DNA from: Clostridium muellerianum
GTDB lineage: Bacteria > Bacillota > Clostridia > Clostridiales > Clostridiaceae
Reading direction: 5' to 3'
Assembly: GCF_012926525.1 (NCBI RefSeq)
Contig: NZ_JABBNI010000004.1
Coordinates: 124,001 to 188,000 of the forward strand
DNA length: 64,000 bases
Within the stretch, counting starts at the first letter, position 1; each line of letters begins with the position of its first letter. The notes beneath the pieces are model-generated. The model was not told the origin of the DNA, searched no databases, and worked only from the letters and a program-made list of their open reading frames with translations. Below, in pieces: positions 9,605-18,123 of the stretch. A program made the position numbers and the translations under genes.

Positions 9605-9760
9605 AATAGCGTATGTGTATATCATATTATAAATATGCATTTTAAAAAGGCATACATAATAATACCAAGTTATAATAAGCTACAAAATTAAAATTCTGCA
9701 GACTAAAACTGCTGAAGAACTCGGCATTCCATAAAATTTAAACGTAAAGGAGTTATTACC

Positions 9761-10165
9761 ATGAGTTTTAAAGAAAAAATTGCTCAATATTACACAAAAT
9801 CTTATTTAAAAAAATATGGTGACAGACTTACTCAAGTGCAAGGAACAGTAATATCTGTTAAAATTACTGAAAAAACTATATTATGGATATTCCATAAGTT
9901 AAATGTAACCCTTTTGGTAAGACCTGAAAGAAGCAAAAATATTGTAAAATGTTCTTACATAAGAAACAAGTGGTTCAAGAAGCCTGAATTTATAGGTTTA
10001 TCTCAAGGAAACTTAGTTTTAGTTCAGGGTTTAAAGGGTAAAAAGGGTAAAGAAAATAGAGAACAAATTGAACTTATTAATATAAGAAACATTACAACAA
10101 AAAAAGACTTAGTGCCTATGGATGGAAAACCTCAGAGAACACAAAAATTTCAAAGGATTAAATAG
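9761..10165 (+). CDS. Unrecognised small basic protein
   Basis: 134 residues, rich in Lys and Arg, with no signal peptide or membrane segment. I do not recognise a family. Residues 25-75 alternate hydrophobic and polar residues as expected for a small beta-barrel (VQGTVISVKI, TLLVRPERSKNIVKCSYIR), and residues 80-110 continue with NLVLVQGLKGKKGKENREQIELINI. This could be an OB- or SH3-like nucleic-acid-binding fold, but that is inference only. The gene is monocistronic, with its own promoter, an AAAGGAG ribosome site and a strong terminator at 10166-10203. The reading frame is well supported by this context. Confidence 0.75.
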   Translation: MSFKEKIAQYYTKSYLKKYGDRLTQVQGTVISVKITEKTILWIFHKLNVTLLVRPERSKNIVKCSYIRNKWFKKPEFIGLSQGNLVLVQGLKGKKGKENREQIELINIRNITTKKDLVPMDGKPQRTQKFQRIK

Positions 10166-10203
10166 AAAAAAAGTAGAATTGCCTAAGCAATTCTACTTTT
10201 TTA
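10166..10203. terminator. Bidirectional terminator between convergent genes
   Basis: Perfect 14-base stem (AAAAGTAGAATTGC, loop CTAA, GCAATTCTACTTTT) with an A-run before and a T-run after, so it works on both strands. It serves the gene at 9761 and the Ca2+-ATPase, whose stop codon lies in the T-run. Confidence 0.9.
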
Positions 10204-12747
10204 TTTAAAATATAAATATAAACTATTGGTTAGTGCTATTATTCCTGAGAAAAATATTACAATTCCCCACTGTACTATACTTAAAGCTGTAGTATGAAAT
10301 ATCACTTGCATAAATGGAATATACAACACACATAAAAGCATGGTTATAGATATTCCTACAGCACCTACTAAATATATATTTGTAAATAAGTTTATTTGGA
10401 ATAGAGAATGTTTTTCTGATCTACATTCAAATACATGTATTAATTGAGATATTATTAAGGTACTTAATGCTAATGTCCTGCATGTTTTTAAATTGTAACC
10501 ATTTAACTTTCCTACCATAAAGGCTAATATTGTACATACTCCTATCAAGGTTCCTCTTATAATTATTTTTTCACTTAAACCTCTTGCAAATATGCTTTCC
10601 TTCTTAGGTCTAGGTTTTCCAATCATTATATCTTCATTTGGAGGATCAACACCTAATGCTATAGCTGGCAATCCATCAGTAGCCAGGTTTACCAATAAAA
10701 TTTGTATAGGCAAAAGCGGCGTATCCAAATAAAAAAGGGATGATAAAAACATAGTAAGTACTTCTCCTAAGTTACATGAAAGCAAGTATCTTATGAATTT
10801 CCTTATATTATAATAAATAACTCTTCCCTCTTCTACTGCAGCCACAATAGTTGCAAAATTATCATCTAAAAGTATCATAGAAGATGCTTCTTTCGTTACA
10901 TCAGTACCTGATATCCCCATAGATATACCTATGTCCGCTTCTTTAACTGCTGGTGCATCATTTACACCATCTCCAGTCATAGCTACAATTTTATTCTTTG
11001 ATTTTAATGCTTTTACAATCCTCAATTTATGATTAGGACTTACCCTGGCAAATACTGATACATGATCCACTAAACCCGATAGCTTTTTATCACTTATTTT
11101 ATCTAACTCTTCTCCAGTTATAACCTGTGACTGATCTTTACATATATCAAGCTCTTTCCCTATAGCAAAAGCTGTATTTTTATGATCTCCTGTTATCATT
11201 ATTGCTCTTATTCCTGCCATTTTACATTTCAAAACAGCATCCTTTGCTTCCTTCCTAGGAGGATCTATAATCCCTGCAACACCCAAGAACACAAGATTAT
11301 CTTCTAATGATTTTCCTCTTACAATACCTTTATCCTTATATGCACCTGCTATACATCTTAATGCATTAAAAGACATATTTTCTACAGCTTTTACTACTTT
11401 TTCCTTGTAGTTTGAAGTAAACAATCTTACTTCTCCTCTGTCTAAAATATATTTACATCTAGCTATTATTCTTTCTGGTGCTCCTTTTACATAACAAACT
11501 TCTTTTGACCCCTCTTTCATTATTACAGACATCATCTTTCTTTCAGAATCAAATGGAATATCGTATATTCGCTGAGCCTTGTCTAAAAAACTCTTTAATT
11601 GTGTATTGTCCTTAAAAAAAGACTTAATTAAAGCTGTTTCCGTAGGATCACCAAATAAACTTTTGGAAATATTCTTTCCCTTAAAATCAAAATTACAATC
11701 ATTACAATATGTAAAAGCCTTCTTTAGTAATGAATTTTCGGGAATAGAATCTTCATCTACCTTATATATTTTCTCACCAAAATATACAGCTTTTACTGTC
11801 ATCCTATTTTCTGTTAAAGTTCCTGTCTTATCACTACAAATAATAGAGGTACACCCTAACGTTTCTACTGCTGGAAGTTTTCTAACCAAAGCATTTCGTT
11901 TAAGCATTCTTGAAACACCAAGAGCTAGAGCCACTGTAACTATAGCTGGAAGTCCTTCTGGAATAGCAGCTACAGCTAAACTTACACCTAGAAGAAACAT
12001 TTCATATTTATCTTGTCCCCTCCAAATACCTGTAAGTGTTACAATTATGCATATAGCGATACAAATTATTACTAAAACTTTTCCTAAGGAGGCTAACTTT
12101 TCTTTAAGAGGAGATCTTTCGTTTTCTATATTTTCAAGCATACCTGCTATTTTTCCCATTTCTGTTTTCATACCAGTTTCAACTACTCTTGCCCTAGCTT
12201 TCCCCTTTAAAACTATGGTTCCCATAAATATTGAACTCTCTTTAGTTTTGCAACTTTTTTCTACGCCTACAGATTCACCTGTTAAAAGAGATTCATCTAA
12301 CATAAAATTACTATCTTCTATTAATATAGAATCTGATGGTACTCTATCTCCACTTTCTAGTAATATTAAATCACCTACTACTAATTCTTCTGCATTTATT
12401 ACACTTAAAGTACCTTCTCTTATTACCTTAGCTGTAGGAGCTGCTAGCTCTTTTAATGCCTCTAAAGATTTTTCTGTTTTGTACTCCTGTAAAAAACCAA
12501 GTATCGCATTCATTACAACAATTATAAGTATAGTAATAGCATCGGCTTTTTCTCCCATAAAACCTGATATAACTGTAGCCACAATAAGTACCCAAACCAT
12601 AAAATCATTAAACTGCTGAAGAAATATTTTTATGGCAGATATCTTTTTCTTTTTTTCCAATCTATTGGGTCCATATTTTTTTAATCTTCTCTTAGCTTCT
12701 TCTTGCGTTAGTCCATTTTGTAATTCCCTTTCATTAATCAAATCCAT
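10201..12747 (-). CDS. Ca2+-transporting P-type ATPase (P2A, YloB/PMR1 type)
   Basis: Membrane pump predicted to expel Ca2+ using ATP. The 848 residues show every P-type element: TGES (157-160, actuator), PEGLP (263-267, M4), the phosphorylated Asp306 in DKTGT, KGAPE (421-425) and GDGVNDAP (592-599). The Ca2+ ligands of SERCA site II are conserved: Glu264 in M4, Asn659 and Glu662 in M5 (SCNLGEV), Asn687, Thr690 and Asp691 in M6 (VNLATDG). Ca2+ is therefore more likely than Mg2+ or K+. Bacillus YloB is a sporulation-induced relative, and a weak SigE-like promoter is visible upstream. AGGAGG lies only one base before the ATG, so a TTG two codons further in may be the true start. Confidence 0.93.
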   Translation of the reverse strand: MDLINERELQNGLTQEEAKRRLKKYGPNRLEKKKKISAIKIFLQQFNDFMVWVLIVATVISGFMGEKADAITILIIVVMNAILGFLQEYKTEKSLEALKELAAPTAKVIREGTLSVINAEELVVGDLILLESGDRVPSDSILIEDSNFMLDESLLTGESVGVEKSCKTKESSIFMGTIVLKGKARARVVETGMKTEMGKIAGMLENIENERSPLKEKLASLGKVLVIICIAICIIVTLTGIWRGQDKYEMFLLGVSLAVAAIPEGLPAIVTVALALGVSRMLKRNALVRKLPAVETLGCTSIICSDKTGTLTENRMTVKAVYFGEKIYKVDEDSIPENSLLKKAFTYCNDCNFDFKGKNISKSLFGDPTETALIKSFFKDNTQLKSFLDKAQRIYDIPFDSERKMMSVIMKEGSKEVCYVKGAPERIIARCKYILDRGEVRLFTSNYKEKVVKAVENMSFNALRCIAGAYKDKGIVRGKSLEDNLVFLGVAGIIDPPRKEAKDAVLKCKMAGIRAIMITGDHKNTAFAIGKELDICKDQSQVITGEELDKISDKKLSGLVDHVSVFARVSPNHKLRIVKALKSKNKIVAMTGDGVNDAPAVKEADIGISMGISGTDVTKEASSMILLDDNFATIVAAVEEGRVIYYNIRKFIRYLLSCNLGEVLTMFLSSLFYLDTPLLPIQILLVNLATDGLPAIALGVDPPNEDIMIGKPRPKKESIFARGLSEKIIIRGTLIGVCTILAFMVGKLNGYNLKTCRTLALSTLIISQLIHVFECRSEKHSLFQINLFTNIYLVGAVGISITMLLCVLYIPFMQVIFHTTALSIVQWGIVIFFSGIIALTNSLYLYFK

Positions 12748-12781
12748 CCCTCCTCTTTTTTAACATAATAAGTTCACTTTA

Positions 12782-12809
12782 AATATATGCCTATAATTAC
12801 TGCTATTAT
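12782..12809 (-). promoter_or_regulatory. Possible SigE-like promoter of the Ca2+-ATPase
   Basis: On the minus strand an ATA -35 core is followed after 17 bases by CATATATT, close to the SigE -10 form CATACAnT. The match is partial and AT-rich DNA gives such matches by chance. It is listed because Bacillus YloB is sporulation-expressed. Confidence 0.25.
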
Positions 12810-12866
12810 GAGAAAATAATAAAAACAATTAATGAAAGAGTAAATACATGAGATTTTGTATATATA

Positions 12867-12895
12867 TTGTATAAAACATTACTATTGTATATAAT
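12867..12895 (+). promoter_or_regulatory. SigA-type promoter of the pyrophosphatase gene
   Basis: TTGTAT at 12867-12872, a 17-base spacer and TATAAT at 12890-12895, about 50 bases before the ATG at 12946, which has an AGGAGG site. Confidence 0.7.
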
Positions 12896-12945
12896 AATAT
12901 GTAGCAATCATTAGAATTTAATATAAAATTAGGAGGACATTAAAA

Positions 12946-14580
12946 ATGAACGATGTAGTATACATAACAGGACATAGAAATCCGGATACAGATTCTATTT
13001 GTTCTGCCATATCTTATGCAGAATTTAAAAATAAAATGGGCGTTAATGCTATTCCCATAAGACTCGGCAATATAAATAGAGAGACTGAATTTGTACTTAA
13101 TTATTTTGGAGTTAAAGAACCTAAATTAGTTGATACAGTTAAAGCACAGATAGGAGATCTAAACTTTGATAGTGTAGCTCCAATTTGCCCAGACACTTCT
13201 TTAAAAACAGCATGGTCAATGATAAGAAAAAACAACGTAAAAACTCTTCCTGTAGTTGATGATGAAGATAGACTAATAGGCCTTGCTTCTCAATCAAATA
13301 TAACTTCCAGTTACATGGATATATGGGATAATAATATAATACAGAAAAGCGGAACAAATCTTGAAAACATATTGGACACACTTTCTGCTAAATGCATCTA
13401 TGCTGTGGAAAGTGAACCTAAATTTGCAGGAAAAGTAGTTGTTGCAGCTATGCTACCTGAAAGTGCTCAAGAAGTTATAGAAGAAGGTGACATAGTAATC
13501 TGCGGAGATAGAGAAGATGCTCAAAATGTATGCCTAAACTGCAAAGCTTCTCTTATGATCATAGCAGGTAATCATGATGTAAGTGATACTATAATAAAAA
13601 AAGCTAAGAGTGTAGGTTGCTGTGTAATAATAACTCCCTATGATACATTTACTGCTTCAAGATTAATAAATCAAAGCGTTCCTGTAAATTACGTAATGAC
13701 TAAGGAAAATCTAATTTCCTTTAAAACTGACGATTTTATTGAAGAAGTTAGAGAGGTTATGCTTGAAACTAGATATAGAAGCTATCCTGTAGTAAATTCA
13801 GAAAATAAAGTTGTAGGAAATGTTTCTAGATATCATTTAATATCTCAAAAGAAGAAAAAGGTAATTCTTGTAGATCATAATGAAAAATCTCAATCTGTAC
13901 CTGGACTTGATGATGCTGATGTACTTGAAATAATAGACCATCATAGAATTGCTTCTATCCAAACAGGTGCTCCAATATACTTCAGAAATGAAGCTGTAGG
14001 ATGCACTGCTACAATAGTTGCTTCTATGTTCTTTGAAAATGGAATAAGACCATCTAAAAAAATTGCAGGTCTTTTATGTGCTGCTATTATTTCAGATACT
14101 TTACTATTTAAATCACCTACAGCGACTAATGCTGATAAACATATACTAAAGAGATTAGCTAATCTGGCTAATATAGACCCTGAAACTTTTGCAAAACAAA
14201 TGTTTAAAGCAGGATCATCTCTTGAAGGAAAAACACCTGCTGAAATACTTAATCAAGATTTTAAAGCATTTACTATAGGTGGAATCAAGGTTGGCGTAGG
14301 TCAGGTATCAACTATGGACGTTGAAAGCTTTAACCCAATAAGAAAAGACATGATAGATTTAATGGAAACCACCTGTAAAAATGAAGACTTTGGCTTAATT
14401 TTGCTTATGTTAACAAACATCTTAGAAGGTGGATCTGAATTAATCACAGTTGGAGACCATACAGATGCTGTTTCTGAAGCCTTTGGTGTAGTATTAAAGA
14501 ATAATTCTGCATACGCACCTGGAGTTCTTTCAAGAAAAAAACAGGTTGTACCACCATTAACAGCAGTAATGGCAAAATAA
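12946..14580 (+). CDS. Family II inorganic pyrophosphatase with CBS-DRTGG-CBS regulatory insert
   Basis: Mn2+- or Co2+-dependent cytoplasmic pyrophosphatase of the DHH superfamily that hydrolyses PPi to phosphate. The first metal motif is GHRNPDTDS (His10, Asp14, Asp16). The VDHNE motif and the name-giving IIDHHR signature lie after residue 300, and a DHHA2 domain forms the C-terminus. Between the two DHH segments is a large insert: a CBS repeat (about 65-125), a DRTGG domain (about 190-245) and a second CBS repeat (about 247-300). This CBS-PPase form is described in clostridia, where AMP/ADP inhibit and diadenosine polyphosphates activate. At 544 residues it has the usual length of the DRTGG-containing type. 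Monocistronic. Confidence 0.95.
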   Translation: MNDVVYITGHRNPDTDSICSAISYAEFKNKMGVNAIPIRLGNINRETEFVLNYFGVKEPKLVDTVKAQIGDLNFDSVAPICPDTSLKTAWSMIRKNNVKTLPVVDDEDRLIGLASQSNITSSYMDIWDNNIIQKSGTNLENILDTLSAKCIYAVESEPKFAGKVVVAAMLPESAQEVIEEGDIVICGDREDAQNVCLNCKASLMIIAGNHDVSDTIIKKAKSVGCCVIITPYDTFTASRLINQSVPVNYVMTKENLISFKTDDFIEEVREVMLETRYRSYPVVNSENKVVGNVSRYHLISQKKKKVILVDHNEKSQSVPGLDDADVLEIIDHHRIASIQTGAPIYFRNEAVGCTATIVASMFFENGIRPSKKIAGLLCAAIISDTLLFKSPTATNADKHILKRLANLANIDPETFAKQMFKAGSSLEGKTPAEILNQDFKAFTIGGIKVGVGQVSTMDVESFNPIRKDMIDLMETTCKNEDFGLILLMLTNILEGGSELITVGDHTDAVSEAFGVVLKNNSAYAPGVLSRKKQVVPPLTAVMAK

Positions 14581-14599
14581 AAACCATTATTATAAAATT

Positions 14600-14632
14600 A
14601 GTACATAGACTTATAAAGTCTATGTACTTTTT
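14600..14632. terminator. Terminator of the pyrophosphatase gene
   Basis: Perfect 13-base stem (AGTACATAGACTT, ATA, AAGTCTATGTACT) followed by a T-run. A-rich DNA on the other side also lets it act for the minus-strand methionine-rich gene ending at 14640. Confidence 0.85.
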
Positions 14633-14639
14633 AATGCTT

Positions 14640-14930
14640 TTAATCTTCTATTTCAGTCATTTCTACAGATTTCATTTTTATGCCATACATACTTTGAGGC
14701 GGTTTCCCCATAATTGCGCCCTGCATATTTACCTGCATCATTGGATTCATCATCATCATCGGATTCATCATTTGATCCATAGAATTCATCATCATCGGGT
14801 TCATCCTGCCCATCATAGGACACATATATCCCATCATAGGGCACATAAATTCTTTCATTGAACAATGATTTTCTTCCATTCTAATTTCCTTTTTATTATT
14901 ACAACGGCACCCATCATACATATTTTCCAC
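14640..14930 (-). CDS. Methionine-rich protein of unknown function
   Basis: 96 residues, 28 of them Met. The centre holds repeated CPMMG and NPMM units (two CPMMG, then NPMMM, NPMMMM, NPMM), and four further Cys/His residues sit in the N-terminal third. No signal peptide or membrane helix is seen. I do not recognise a named family. Met/Cys clusters of this kind bind Cu(I) in other proteins, and Met-rich low-complexity proteins also occur in spore coats. Both are inference. The GTG start is supported by AGGAGG seven bases upstream. It has its own candidate SigK-type promoter (14960-14986) and is separated from the flagellar operon by a terminator. Reading frames overlapping it in other phases are repeat artefacts. 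Confidence 0.8.
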   Translation of the reverse strand: MENMYDGCRCNNKKEIRMEENHCSMKEFMCPMMGYMCPMMGRMNPMMMNSMDQMMNPMMMMNPMMQVNMQGAIMGKPPQSMYGIKMKSVEMTEIED

Positions 14931-14959
14931 TAAAAATCCTCCTAATCATTACATCCTTA

Positions 14960-14986
14960 TATTATATGTACGCAAATCCCATTTGT
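14960..14986 (-). promoter_or_regulatory. Candidate SigK-type sporulation promoter of the methionine-rich gene
   Basis: On the minus strand AC is followed after 16 bases by CATATAATA, a full match to the late mother-cell SigK form AC-N16/17-CATAnnnTA. The same stretch holds TATAAT but with no TTGACA-like box at 16-18 bases. Transcription would start about 20 bases before the ribosome site. Confidence 0.5.
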
Positions 14987-15005
14987 TGACAAAAATGCTA
15001 TATAA

Positions 15006-15033
15006 AAAACACTGAATTAATATTCAGTGTTTT
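15006..15033 (-). terminator. Terminator at the end of the flagellar operon
   Basis: AAAACACTGAAT stem pairing with ATTCAGTGTTTT around a four-base TTAA/TATTAA loop, followed on the minus strand by a T-run. It closes the long flagellar transcript 26 bases after flhP. Confidence 0.85.
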
Positions 15034-15058
15034 CTCAAACTGATGCAAACAACTCTGT

Positions 15059-15850
15059 TTATCTACCTTTCATGCTGTTTACAAGTCCCCACATATCGTC
15101 CCCAGTTTTCATAGCTTTAGAACTTAATTCAAATGCTCTTTGTGCTATTATCATATCTGTCATTTCTTTTCCTATGTCCACATTTGATCCTTCTATTTTG
15201 CCCTGGAGAATACTATTATTTTGTGTAACAGTAATTTGTGCCCCTGGATTAGCCACATACAAGTTATTTCCTATAGAGCTTAAGGCTTCATCCCCAACTG
15301 CACTATAAGTATTAATTTTACCATAGTACACGCTCTCATTGCCAGTATTTAAATATATTTCACCATTTTCTTTAACAGCAAAGTTATCTTGTGTAAATAC
15401 AGTTCCCGAATTAAATAAGTTTGATCCCTGTTCAGTAAATTCTATGTCTAATCTGTTACCACTTTTATCTACAATATCTCCATTATTATCTATATTAAAG
15501 CTTCCAGCTCTTTCATAAGCTTTACTTCCATTAGGTAATGTAACTCTGAAATATCCTTCTCCATCTATAGCAAAATCTGTTTTACTATCTGTTTGTTGCA
15601 GCGATCCTTGAGTATTATCTCTATACCACTGAGTAGCTTTAACACCTGTACCATTTATAGGTTCTTTAGGATTATTGCCACTATTAGGATAACCCTTTCT
15701 ATTTAAAGTTTCATAAACTAAATCTTGAAAGCTTACTTCTTCTCTTTTATATCCTGTAGTGCTTTGATTTGCAATGTTATTGGAAATACTATCTAACTTT
15801 TCCTGTTGCGCGTTCATGGCACTTTTACTACTCCACAAAATTCTTAACAC
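15059..15850 (-). CDS. flhP: Flagellar basal-body rod protein, FlgG/FlhP type
   Basis: Distal rod or hook-rod junction component exported through the flagellar type III system. The 263 residues begin with the family's N-terminal rod helix and the NNIANQSTTGYKRE signature (about 24-37). A central DFAIDGEGYFRVTLPNG segment is the FlgG/FlgF-type core. The end, IAQRAFELSSKAMKTGDDMWGLVN, is the C-terminal rod helix. The start is GTG with GGAGAG upstream. It is the last gene of the operon, 15 bases after the related flhO, as in the Bacillus flhO-flhP pair. By sequence it could equally be named flgG. Confidence 0.88.
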   Translation of the reverse strand: MLRILWSSKSAMNAQQEKLDSISNNIANQSTTGYKREEVSFQDLVYETLNRKGYPNSGNNPKEPINGTGVKATQWYRDNTQGSLQQTDSKTDFAIDGEGYFRVTLPNGSKAYERAGSFNIDNNGDIVDKSGNRLDIEFTEQGSNLFNSGTVFTQDNFAVKENGEIYLNTGNESVYYGKINTYSAVGDEALSSIGNNLYVANPGAQITVTQNNSILQGKIEGSNVDIGKEMTDMIIAQRAFELSSKAMKTGDDMWGLVNSMKGR

Positions 15851-15865
15851 AATATCGCTCTCCTT

Positions 15866-16645
15866 TTATCTTACAGATCCTATTTCATTAGCCGCTTTTG
15901 ATAACGTTTCGTCAATTGATTGTACGATTTTCTGATTAGTTTCAAATGTTCTCATAGTAGTCATCATACTAACCATTTCATTAATTACATTTATATTAGA
16001 CTTTTCCAAAGCTTTCTGTCTTACTATTGCTGTATTTTCTGTAGGATTCGTTCCCTGATAAAGATTGTCTCCTGCCTTTTTTAAACCATTATAATCATTG
16101 AAATCTACTGTATATAACTTATACATTTTTACATTGTTAATACTTAAATTTCCATTAATATCACAACTTAATTCTCCATTTCCTACATTAACAGGACCTA
16201 AAGAATTGTTTTGTAAATTTCTAGCTAATACTGTATCACCTGAATCATTAACCAGAACTCCACTAATATTTACATGAAAATGACCATCTCTTGTGTAATA
16301 TTGACCATTATCCACTCCATTATTTCTCTGTACAGTAAAAAATCCTTTTCCCTCTATTGCAAAATCTGTACTTTTATCTGTAGACTGTATACTTCCTTGA
16401 GTAAAATCAGTATTTACAGCATCAATTTTACTTCCTAAACTTATTGATCCTATAACATTTCTTACATTTTTTCCGCCAACTATTTTATCATAATTTTGAA
16501 TCATTACATCATCAAATTTCTTTACAGCTAAATTGTCACCTTTAAAACCAACTGTAGTTGCATTGGCTAGATTGTTAGTTATTACATCCTGTTTCGCTTC
16601 TTGTGTTATCATTCCAGAAATCGCAGTATAAAGACTTCTTATCAT
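15866..16645 (-). CDS. flhO: Flagellar basal-body rod protein, FlgF/FlhO type
   Basis: 259-residue rod protein paralogous to its downstream neighbour. It opens with IRSLYTAISGMITQEAKQDVI and the NNLANATTVGFKGD signature near residues 24-37. The middle carries DFAIEGKGFFTVQRNNG, and the end has an alpha-helical NEMVSMMTTMRTFETNQK segment typical of proximal or distal rod subunits. Its ATG overlaps the stop codon of the 75-residue membrane protein gene (ATGA), implying coupled translation. A specific place in the rod (FlgF versus FlgG position) cannot be assigned by eye. Confidence 0.87.
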   Translation of the reverse strand: MIRSLYTAISGMITQEAKQDVITNNLANATTVGFKGDNLAVKKFDDVMIQNYDKIVGGKNVRNVIGSISLGSKIDAVNTDFTQGSIQSTDKSTDFAIEGKGFFTVQRNNGVDNGQYYTRDGHFHVNISGVLVNDSGDTVLARNLQNNSLGPVNVGNGELSCDINGNLSINNVKMYKLYTVDFNDYNGLKKAGDNLYQGTNPTENTAIVRQKALEKSNINVINEMVSMMTTMRTFETNQKIVQSIDETLSKAANEIGSVR

Positions 16646-16869
16646 TTTCCCACTTCCTTATTATTAATTACTTTCACTTCATCGGGATATATCATCCCCA
16701 TAGACCTTGCTTTATCTTCAACTTTAACTTTACTAATTTCATAGTTAAATTTAACCCCTGTCATAATAACTGTAGATATGATAATACCTATTCCCATACC
16801 TATTAATAATTTTCTATCACTTAAAAAATCTATTAAAGTTTTTACTTTACATATAACTCTTTTATTAAT
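16642..16869 (-). CDS. Small single-pass membrane protein, probable ATT start
   Basis: An open frame between the swrB-like gene and flhO encodes about 75 residues: a basic N-terminus, one strongly hydrophobic helix rich in Gly and Ile (about 21-38), then a short charged tail. It overlaps the upstream gene by 28 bases and the downstream flhO by 4 (ATGA), so it has the tight packing of a real operon gene. No ATG, GTG or TTG lies before the membrane segment. The only codon placed properly after the AGGGGGA site is ATT at 16867-16869. The first ATG falls inside the helix. Function unknown; a small flagellar accessory membrane protein is a guess from location. Confidence 0.6.
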   Translation of the reverse strand: MNKRVICKVKTLIDFLSDRKLLIGMGIGIIISTVIMTGVKFNYEISKVKVEDKARSMGMIYPDEVKVINNKEVGK

Positions 16870-17363
16870 AGTACTTCCCCCTTACCAATATCTAATTTCT
16901 CAGCTATTTCATCCACAGATGACCCTTTATTTAACATTTTATTTATTTTATCTATTTTTACACTATTATTTCCTACTTTAATATTTTCGTATACTTCGGG
17001 TTTATTATTTACTACATTTTTATTGTTTTCTATATTTATTTCATCTTTTTTTTCAATTTCAGGTTCAATTTTAATTTGTAACTGTTCTTCTTTTTCATAC
17101 TTAATTTCATTTTCTTGCTCATATGTACTAATTTGTTTTAAATCCACTTTATCTTTTAACTCTTCTATTTCCTTTTGTAGCTCTAATATTGTTTCAGAAA
17201 ATTCCTTCCTAAGCTTTCCAATTTCTAATTCATAATCTGTTAAATCTTCTTCTTTATTATTTAATATATGTGCAAAAGTTTCCTTTTCCTTTTTAGCTGC
17301 ATTTAAATTTAATACTATTAATAATATTCCTATTATAATTAGAATCATTATAACAAAAATCAT
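16842..17363 (-). CDS. SwrB-like membrane-anchored coiled-coil protein
   Basis: 173 residues from the ATG at 17363 (GAGGG five bases upstream); a GTG at 17375 is a weaker alternative. An N-terminal transmembrane helix (about 2-20) is followed by a long Lys/Glu coiled coil (about 24-105), and the end (KINKMLNKGSSVDEIAEKL and onward) looks like a helix-turn-helix of the kind seen at the end of DUF6115-type proteins. Bacillus SwrB has the same size, topology and place right after sigD and helps assemble the basal body and export gate. The likeness is positional and architectural, not proven homology. Confidence 0.7.
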   Translation of the reverse strand: MIFVIMILIIIGILLIVLNLNAAKKEKETFAHILNNKEEDLTDYELEIGKLRKEFSETILELQKEIEELKDKVDLKQISTYEQENEIKYEKEEQLQIKIEPEIEKKDEINIENNKNVVNNKPEVYENIKVGNNSVKIDKINKMLNKGSSVDEIAEKLDIGKGEVLLIKELYVK

Positions 17364-17393
17364 ATATTCCCTCACTTCTAATAAAAATTTGTA

Positions 17394-18119
17394 CTATATA
17401 TATTTGAGTTTTTGCATAGCACCTCTTAAATGTACAATAGCTCTACTATGAAGCTGACACACTCTAGATTCTGACACACTTAAAACCTTTCCTATTTCTT
17501 TTAATGTCAAACCTTCATAATAGTATAAAGATAAAACTGTTTTATCTTTTTCATTCAGCATATCTAGTGCTTTTGCCAAATATTCCAGCTCTTCTTTTTC
17601 TTCTAAAGTTTTTTCTGGGCTTGGACTTTTATTATCCTGTATAGTACCAATTAAAGGAATATCATCATCCTCTGAAAATATCAAATCTTCTAAGGAAACA
17701 ATAGATATATAATTTATGTAATTTTCTATTTCTATCATTTCTTTTAGTGTCATATTTAATTCATTAGCTATTTCTTTATCAGAAGGTTCTCGGCCTAAGG
17801 TCTTTTGGAGTCTTTCTACAGCAAAATTATACCTATTAAGCTTGTCCATAGCTCCCTTTGAAATAGGACTATTTTTTCTTATTTCGTCTATCATGGCACC
17901 CTTTATTCTTATAGAAGAATAAGTAGAAAACTTCATCCCTCTAGTATCATCAAATTTACTTATTGCATCCATGAGTCCAAGCATTCCATAACTAACCAAG
18001 TCTTCATACTCTATATATTTAGTTTTACCAATTATGACTCTAGATGCAATATATTTAACAAGGGGTATGTACTTTTTTACTAATTCTTCTTTAACATCTA
18101 AGCCATCCACCAATGCCAT
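17394..18119 (-). CDS. sigD: Flagellar sigma factor SigD/FliA (sigma-28)
   Basis: Alternative sigma factor that directs RNA polymerase to late flagellar promoters (TAAA-N15-CCGATAA form). 241 residues from the ATG at 18119, chosen because AGGAGG lies nine bases before it; an upstream in-frame ATG at 18143 overlaps the ycgR end and that site. Region 2 is seen in YGMLGLMDAISKFDD and FSTYSSIRIKGAMIDEIR, region 3 in the LGREPSDKEIANEL segment, and region 4 in LTLKEIGKVLSVSESRVCQ. Two good SigD-type promoters occur later in this window. No anti-sigma gene (flgM) is present here. Confidence 0.95.
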   Translation of the reverse strand: MALVDGLDVKEELVKKYIPLVKYIASRVIIGKTKYIEYEDLVSYGMLGLMDAISKFDDTRGMKFSTYSSIRIKGAMIDEIRKNSPISKGAMDKLNRYNFAVERLQKTLGREPSDKEIANELNMTLKEMIEIENYINYISIVSLEDLIFSEDDDIPLIGTIQDNKSPSPEKTLEEKEELEYLAKALDMLNEKDKTVLSLYYYEGLTLKEIGKVLSVSESRVCQLHSRAIVHLRGAMQKLKYI

Positions 18120-18123
18120 AATC

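Noticed and set aside
14622..14861. Plus-strand frame rich in His (RIHHLIHRIHHHRVHPAHH)
   Set aside because: It is the antisense shadow of the Met-rich repeat gene (CAT codons opposite ATG). It has no ribosome site, and its apparent metal-binding look is an artefact.
14653..14865. Asp-rich minus-strand frame overlapping the methionine-rich gene
   Set aside because: Same repeat read in another phase, with no ribosome site; the GTG-started Met-rich frame has AGGAGG and covers the whole repeat.
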